Shown here: one piece after another, positions 60,401-64,000 of the stretch
How positions within the stretch are numbered: the stretch's first letter is position 1
Layout of the letters: each line of letters opens with the position of its first letter
Origin: Streptomyces sp. YS415
Lineage (GTDB): Bacteria; Actinomycetota; Actinomycetes; Streptomycetales; Streptomycetaceae
NCBI RefSeq assembly: GCF_023544665.1
Contig: NZ_JAMJFL010000015.1
Coordinates: forward strand, 1-64,000
Reading direction: 5' to 3'
Length of the DNA stretch: 64,000 nt
Position numbers and translations under genes: made by a program
The notes under the pieces: generated by a model
What the model was told of the DNA's origin: nothing
Databases searched by the model: none
What the model saw: the letters and a program-made list of their open reading frames with translations, nothing else

Positions 60401-60628
60401 TCACCCACCGGACTGCGCTACCAACAGCACGTCCAGCGCGGAAGCCATGTGCTGATGTTCATGCGGCGCTATAAGGACACCGACATCGGCAAAGCCCAAC
60501 CATGGATGCTGCTCGGTCCAGCAACCTACGTCCGTCATCAGGGCAGCAGGCCCATGGCCATCACCTGGCAACTGCACCACGACCTGCCCGCCGATGTGTG
60601 GTCGTACTCGGCTATCACCGCGGGCTAA
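57500..60628 (+). CDS. PLD-nuclease/SF2-helicase/DUF3427 protein, probable restriction subunit
   Basis: 1042 residues from the GTG at 57500, after GGGGGAT. Residues about 140-310 are a phospholipase-D-type nuclease half (HAKAWLF near 212, GSSNLSRAAL near 233). About 320-720 is an SF2 helicase: AATGTGKTVMAAL near 344, VVDEFHHA near 438, LGLTATPER, FSVDLFNEGLDIP and QLGRGLRRT near 643. The last 290 residues match DUF3427. Single PLD half-motifs usually dimerise to form one nuclease site. GC content and codon choice are visibly lower than in upstream genes, suggesting acquisition. I infer it drives ATP-dependent cleavage of foreign DNA with the SRA protein nearby. Confidence 0.88.
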   Translation: MALPGDLSQPVAGVYEELVTHRMQQQIEQLTGAGWKAVDDEVSEESSPHVIARHIERAVSHRLSQLPPDQRVAVANQIIASLTPSESVELIADGPRQLLALAEQEAPGVYAMRPLTPLSETALITNSPEDPSLGSELRAELATADRIDLLCAFVKWYGLRVLEDSLRAARDRGIPIRVITTTYIGATDRHALDRLVRDFGAQVKINYETRSTRLHAKAWLFRRKSGFDTAYVGSSNLSRAALLDGLEWNVRLSSVATPVVLKKFEATFDAYWNDIAFELYDPDRDARKLDEALGVAGGSTAGHDFKISLSGLEVRPYPHQADMLERLRVEREVRSHQHNLLVAATGTGKTVMAALDYRNLHKELGGKQYPRLLFVAHRKEILKQSLRKYREVLNDASFGEVLVGGELPREWKHVFASVQSLTDQRLDQFDPEHFDIIVVDEFHHATATTYRRVLNHFKPKQLLGLTATPERADGLNVQDEFFDGRIAAEMRLWEALDNDLLCPFHYFGLPDGTDLRRLNWRSGTYDQSQLGELFSADHARARIVIKQVRSKVSDPMSMRALGFCVSRKHAHFMAQCFQLAGFKAAALDSESKPEVRDQVLAQLKAGEIQVIFSVDLFNEGLDIPDVDTLLLLRPTSSATVFLQQLGRGLRRTPDKPVLTVLDFIGQHRAEFRFEEQFRAMTNLSRNRLLEHAEHDFPLLPSGCQIILEGKSKELVLENIRTQIKANVQTLAKEAKAFNTPLLADYLKESRREIRELYKASNSWTSVLRRASMTDLPEQAGEEDLLKRVHAFLHVDDLERAEAYARLLSDDAPPYDSLSPRDKTFARMLFFNLWDKAGGFSSYAQGLESLRAQRALRSELRQVLKHVMGQADHFPIPLVGPHAHIPLKVHSAYNRSEILAGLGVARLGGQMPGSFAQGVLWDEQNQTDALLITLEKNEKDFSPTVRYKDYALSPSLFHWESQSTTADTSPTGLRYQQHVQRGSHVLMFMRRYKDTDIGKAQPWMLLGPATYVRHQGSRPMAITWQLHHDLPADVWSYSAITAG

Positions 60629-60645
60629 CCGATGACGTACGCGTG

Positions 60646-61221
60646 CTAACTGACCGGCTGGCGTGGATCACGCAGGATTTCTCCCGCCCTTTGGAGGAAG
60701 GCCGCATGGGCGTGCGCCATCTCATCCCTGGCTTCGACAAAGCGGGACCAGGCTGCGCTCATGCCCTCGGGATTCGTACCTACGACCGCCAACAAGGAAG
60801 CTACTGCTGCCATCGACGCCTCCGTCAGCAAGTAAGCCAGCTCGTTTGCCTCGCTTGGTCCCCAAAGCGCCAACTGGCTGGTTTTCGCTTGCATCTCAAG
60901 CGTGCCCTCTCCCACCTCGCGCCGTGCCGAAGCATCCAGCCCACTGCTGCCGCGCACCTCGGGGGCGAGTCGTGTGAGCACTTCATCGAGTACGGCATAA
61001 GCCGCAAAGAGAGCAGCAAAGGACTGATGTCGCTGACTGCGCACCCACTGCCAGTGTTCCGCTGCCGCCTGACCGTGCACCTGCGCTAGCGCTGCCTCAA
61101 CGGCCTTACGTCCGCCGGCTTCCGCTCCACCCCTGGCATACCTCCCGGCAATCACCGCCCCGATGACCGCGGATGCGAAAGCGATAACAGCTGCGATGAT
61201 CGTCCCCGTCGCCTCACCCAT
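60646..61221 (-). CDS. Small membrane-anchored protein of unknown function
   Basis: 191 residues from the ATG at 61221. One N-terminal membrane helix (TGTIIAAVIAFASAVIGAVIAG) is followed by a cytosolic helical domain (EHWQWVRSQRHQSFAALFAAYAVLDEVLTRLAPE, WGPSEANELAYLLTEA). It ends 17 bases from the helicase stop, convergent. Proteins of this form are frequent in Streptomyces accessory regions. I do not recognise a defined family, and a role with the restriction genes on each side is only positional. Confidence 0.75.
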   Translation of the reverse strand: MGEATGTIIAAVIAFASAVIGAVIAGRYARGGAEAGGRKAVEAALAQVHGQAAAEHWQWVRSQRHQSFAALFAAYAVLDEVLTRLAPEVRGSSGLDASARREVGEGTLEMQAKTSQLALWGPSEANELAYLLTEASMAAVASLLAVVGTNPEGMSAAWSRFVEARDEMAHAHAAFLQRAGEILRDPRQPVS

Positions 61222-61322
61222 CGCACCATCCTCACCCGAGCCTGACACGGCCACAACGGCGAGATCGGCGACCTACGTCACCTGCTGCACGCCACGAGCA
61301 GTGAACCCACTAGCCTCGCTGC

Positions 61323-62342
61323 ATGACAACAACTCCTTTGGTGTTCCAGCCCGGTGCCATCCTGACGCGTAAGCAGATACACCCCGTACTAGGTGGCAGT
61401 GGCTTCGCCGGGATCTGTCCCGCTATCGAAAAGCGCAACGTTCTCCTCTTCTCTGACAGCAAGGTCGGCGAACGCTACGGCTATCACGACGGATGGCTAG
61501 CGGAGGATGATGACCTGGGTCCAGTCTTCACTTACACCGGCGCCGGTAAGCGGGGCAACCAGACCTTCACAGGTGGCAACTTATCCATACTTGAGCACGC
61601 CCGGATGAGTCGCACGCTGCATCTGTTCGTCGCCGTGGGCAAGGTTCCTGGGAGTGATACCCGAACGCATCGATACATAGGGATGTTCAAGCTTGATGAG
61701 CGCAGACCATTCGAGATACGCGAGGCCAAAGACGAGCTAGGTCAGGATCGTGACGTCATCGTCTTTCGGCTGCGCCCCATCGGCCGATACGTGAGAGAGG
61801 CGTCCGACACTCTCCAGCTAGCGCGCCGATCCCGGTTGGGGTTCAGTCGTACCGCAGGCCGCTATGCCCGGGCGACTCGACGTCGGAGCCGCGAACGGCG
61901 GCCACAGACCGACGTCGACCAGGTGACAGCAACCCGTGATGACCTGGCGGATGCGTTCGAGGAGCGTGAGACCGCCAGTGGGGAAACGATTGGTCAACTG
62001 GATCTTGCCATGCGTAACTCCAGCTCTCGGCTCATGTTCGAGCTGTACAACCCCACGAACAACACGGTGTATGAGCCGACGGGCAGCGCGGCGAGCGAGT
62101 CGATCACTCAGGCTTTGGCCCAGCTCCTCCGCGCAAGACGCTACTTGAATGAGATCCCGCACGAGCAGCCGCTCCATCTGATGGTGCTGGCACCGGCCCT
62201 TCCCCAAGCAGATCTCCGCGACCTGCTCACCGAGCATGGGATTGGCCTCGTGTACCGCAACGACAGCGGCGGCTTCTCTGAGTTTGCGGAAGGCACTTTT
62301 ACGCGTTCCTTCCGCTGCGTGGATTGCCCCGTGCCCGCATAG
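61323..62342 (+). CDS. SRA-domain modified-DNA reader with degenerate nuclease-like C-terminus
   Basis: 339 residues from the ATG at 61323. Residues about 10-145 match the SRA/YDG fold of type IV restriction proteins: RYGYHDGW (about 51-58), VFTYTGAGKRGNQTF (about 68-82), GGNLSILEHARM and LHLFVAVG. SRA domains flip out and bind modified cytosine. The region at about 240-325 (LMFELYNPTNNTVYEPTGSAASESITQALAQLLRA, then MVLAPALPQADLRDLL) resembles the PD-(D/E)XK module that often follows SRA, in which the pattern is D..yEaKGS. Here the Lys is Thr (EPT) and the Asp is weak, so it is probably catalytically dead and relies on the PLD-helicase for cutting. Confidence 0.82.
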   Translation: MTTTPLVFQPGAILTRKQIHPVLGGSGFAGICPAIEKRNVLLFSDSKVGERYGYHDGWLAEDDDLGPVFTYTGAGKRGNQTFTGGNLSILEHARMSRTLHLFVAVGKVPGSDTRTHRYIGMFKLDERRPFEIREAKDELGQDRDVIVFRLRPIGRYVREASDTLQLARRSRLGFSRTAGRYARATRRRSRERRPQTDVDQVTATRDDLADAFEERETASGETIGQLDLAMRNSSSRLMFELYNPTNNTVYEPTGSAASESITQALAQLLRARRYLNEIPHEQPLHLMVLAPALPQADLRDLLTEHGIGLVYRNDSGGFSEFAEGTFTRSFRCVDCPVPA

Positions 62343-62375
62343 GTGTCCGGGTGGGGTTATGCCTCACCCCACCCC

Positions 62376-63029
62376 TCATGTGGCGGCCCCCGTCTCCACC
62401 TCGAAGTGAGTCTGCGCGCGGTCCAACGCGTCATCCACGTCATAGCCATGCACCCGAAGCCAGCGGAGGAAATCCGCGATGGCGGCGATGGCGACGTCCT
62501 CCGCCTGGCCCGCTGAAAGGCGATGCACTGCTGAGCGAGGAGGCCGTTTCACCGACGTATAGACGCCGAGCAGGGCCTCGGCGCGCGATACGCCGGGGCT
62601 CTCCACATGACCGTTCGGAGTAGAAAGCCCCGTCGCCAACTCGCACCACGTGACCTTGTGATCGGGCCGGAGTTGTACGCCCCAGCGGTCAGCGACCGCG
62701 TTCACCAGAGCCATCCCTCTGCCGCCTTCCGCCTCCGGGGCCGCGTCGAGCAGCGTGGGCAGAGCGCGCGTGTCAGGGTCGTGCACCTCGATACGCAGGT
62801 AGGTGCCGCTCATAGAGACAGCCAACGTGGCCGGTGTGCCGCGCCCGGTGTGGGTGATGACGTTGGTGACCAGCTCACTAACGCACAACTGAGCCTGGTC
62901 GACCGTGCCGTGCAATCCCCAGGCCCCCAGATGGAGCCGCATGACACGGCGCAGCGCGGCCACCTCCGCAGGCTCGGCGGTGAAGGCCAAGTCCCACGGC
63001 CTGCGTGGCATGCATGCCTCGTGAGTCAT
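62376..63029 (-). CDS. ATP-binding anti-sigma-factor-like protein (RsbW/HATPase family)
   Basis: 217 residues from the ATG at 63029 with GAGAGGGG upstream. A HATPase_c-2 domain at about 25-140: QAQLCVSELVTNVITHTG (N-box), LRIEVHDPDTRALP, GRGMALVNAVADRWGV (G-box). The C-terminal 80 residues are an unrelated helical tail (VAIAAIADFLRWLRVHG) present in many Streptomyces paralogues. These proteins normally pair with an XRE/DUF5753 regulator, as here across a divergent promoter region. Anti-sigma or kinase activity is presumed from the family. Confidence 0.88.
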   Translation of the reverse strand: MTHEACMPRRPWDLAFTAEPAEVAALRRVMRLHLGAWGLHGTVDQAQLCVSELVTNVITHTGRGTPATLAVSMSGTYLRIEVHDPDTRALPTLLDAAPEAEGGRGMALVNAVADRWGVQLRPDHKVTWCELATGLSTPNGHVESPGVSRAEALLGVYTSVKRPPRSAVHRLSAGQAEDVAIAAIADFLRWLRVHGYDVDDALDRAQTHFEVETGAAT

Positions 63030-63078
63030 GGGGCCCCTCTCGTCGCAGCGGCTCTTGAAAGAGCACAGCGTTATGGAC

Positions 63079-63162
63079 ACTCACGTTGAGTTGCTTCCAC
63101 TCAGAGTGACGAAATCCCATCCCGTCATGCAATGTGCAGCTCGGGATTCCCACTTATGAGTG
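63079..63162. promoter_or_regulatory. Three CACT/AGTG-type dyads in the divergent control region
   Basis: ACTC-acgtt-GAGT (63079-63091), CACT-cag-AGTG (63098-63108) and CACT-tatg-AGTG (63151-63162) share half-sites between the ATP-binding protein gene and the XRE regulator gene. They are good candidates for binding of the XRE/DUF5753 protein. Confidence 0.55.
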
Positions 63163-63221
63163 ATTGGCATCCCCATCCCTTGGCGCAAGACTGAACGCCC
63201 GCTATCCGAAAGAGGGTTGAG

Positions 63222-64000
63222 ATGGCCGGTTCACCGACGGCACGTCGCCGGCGTCTGTCGATCGAGCTGAAGAAGCTGCGCGAGAAGAGCTCCCTGACCT
63301 GCGCGCAGGTTGGCGAAGCCCTGGACTGGAGCGGCTCGAAGGTCAACCGGATGGAGACGGGGAGCGGTCGGGTTCAACCGTCCGACATCGACGCGCTGTG
63401 CCGCTTCTACGGCACCACCGACGAGTTGCGCGAGTTCCTCAGATCATTGGCCCGTCAGGCCAAAATGCGCGGTTGGTGGCAGGTCCATGGCACAGGCGTG
63501 CCGGAATGGTTCAACATTTACATCGGCCTAGAACAGGACGCGACCACATTCCGTCAATACCAGTGCGAGCTGATCCCCGGCCTGATGCAGACAGAGCCGT
63601 ACGCCTGCGAACTTCACAAGGCCGGGGGGCACATGGCCGCGGAGGACATCGACAGGGCGGTACGCGTACGCATGGAGCGCCAAGCCATGCTGGCACGGCC
63701 CGACGCCCCCGATGCCTGGTTCATCGTGAGCGAAGGCGCTCTGCGCCACGTCATCGGCGACCGCGGGGTGATGCGGGCGCAGCTCGAACGAGTGCTGGAG
63801 ACGGCCGAGTTGCCCGCCGTAACCTTGCAGGTCCTTCCCTTCGATTCAGGCACCTGTCCGGTCACGGGCTCATTCACCATGCTGGGCTTCCCTGCGCCGG
63901 AAGATCCGGACATCGTGTACAGGGACGGCATCACCGACGCCGTGTATCTGGAAGGCGAGCATCATGTGCGGGAGTACACCAGGGCGTTCGACAGACTTCG
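63222..64000 (+). CDS. XRE-family regulator with DUF5753 domain, 3' end missing
   Basis: 259 codons are present from the ATG at 63222; the gene runs past the window end. The helix-turn-helix (about 10-65) has ELKKLREKSSLTCAQVGEALDWSGSKVNRMETGSGRVQ. The DUF5753 domain follows: WFNIYIGLEQDATTFRQYQCELIPGLMQTEPYA, RMERQAMLARPDAP and ITDAVYLEGEHHV. Streptomyces carries dozens of these regulators, usually paired with an ATP-binding protein (here divergent) and a small DUF397 protein expected just beyond the window. Confidence 0.92.
   Translation, partial: MAGSPTARRRRLSIELKKLREKSSLTCAQVGEALDWSGSKVNRMETGSGRVQPSDIDALCRFYGTTDELREFLRSLARQAKMRGWWQVHGTGVPEWFNIYIGLEQDATTFRQYQCELIPGLMQTEPYACELHKAGGHMAAEDIDRAVRVRMERQAMLARPDAPDAWFIVSEGALRHVIGDRGVMRAQLERVLETAELPAVTLQVLPFDSGTCPVTGSFTMLGFPAPEDPDIVYRDGITDAVYLEGEHHVREYTRAFDRL

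Noticed and set aside
61323..62342. HNH-type McrA restriction enzyme
   Set aside because: The SRA part fits, but no HNH His-Asn-His motif or zinc-binding Cys set is present in the C-terminal half.
1..64000. Insertion sequences, prophage, replication origin or biosynthetic gene cluster
   Set aside because: No transposase, integrase, phage structural genes, DnaA-box clusters or PKS/NRPS modules were seen.

Overview
The window is high-GC actinobacterial chromosome, almost certainly Streptomyces. The support is very strong third-position G/C bias, frequent GTG starts, many ATGA/GTGA stop-start overlaps, Tat and lipoprotein signals, an XRE/DUF5753 plus ATP-binding-protein pair, and recognisable cdgA and cslA-glxA-cslZ loci. 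The order is colinear with what I remember of the Streptomyces coelicolor region around SCO2800-SCO2863. That synteny is from memory and was not searched.

Layout. 0-7 kb: a CBM2 secreted protein (cut by the window edge), an OmpR-type two-component system, a spermidine-synthase-like protein, a small primase/polymerase-like hypothetical, an XRE/TPR regulator and a histidine phosphatase. 7-12 kb: a PAP2 membrane protein and then three overlapping genes (RecB/Cas4-like Fe-S nuclease, a protein of unknown function, SF1 helicase) that look like a Dna2-type nuclease-helicase split over three polypeptides. 12-17 kb: small conserved genes, the first of three identical tRNA-Lys(CTT) genes with a duplicated 3' end, an M6-family metalloprotease, and the c-di-GMP enzyme gene cdgA. 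17-27 kb: a flavin oxidoreductase and a catabolic island with two Asp/Glu-racemase-like (EutA-like) proteins, a 2-hydroxyacid dehydrogenase, an amidase, a DUF3830 protein, the ectoine-type ABC transporter ehuBCDA and an IclR regulator.

27-38 kb: the second tRNA-Lys, a frameshifted acyl-CoA synthetase, then the tip-glycan (csl) locus. This holds a lytic polysaccharide monooxygenase with a DasR-type operator, an SPFH protein, an NlpC/P60-like hydrolase, the third tRNA-Lys, cslA, glxA and a GH6 glucanase facing them across a 14-bp-stem terminator. 38-40 kb: a sortase with a secreted partner and a HAD phosphatase. 40-48 kb: a probable 2-aminophosphonate uptake and degradation operon (ABC transporter, phosphonatase-like HAD, FAD oxidoreductase, phosphodiesterase-family enzyme) under a DasR-like GntR regulator. 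48-57 kb: an LAXTG surface protein, a ROK regulator divergent from an oxidoreductase with a palindromic operator between them, a heme-degrading-domain protein, an FAH-family hydrolase, a short YidC paralogue, a GH30 galactanase-like enzyme preceded by four 10-bp tandem repeats, a SEC-C protein and an SRPBCC protein.

57-64 kb: an accessory stretch of visibly lower GC. It carries a large PLD-nuclease/SF2-helicase/DUF3427 protein, a small membrane protein and an SRA-domain protein with a decayed nuclease-like C-terminus. Together these look like a modification-dependent (type IV) restriction system. It ends with an ATP-binding anti-sigma-like protein and an XRE/DUF5753 regulator cut by the window edge. 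The strongest candidates for under-described biology are the split Dna2-like operon (7.9-12.1 kb) and the PLD-helicase/SRA pair (57.5-62.3 kb).
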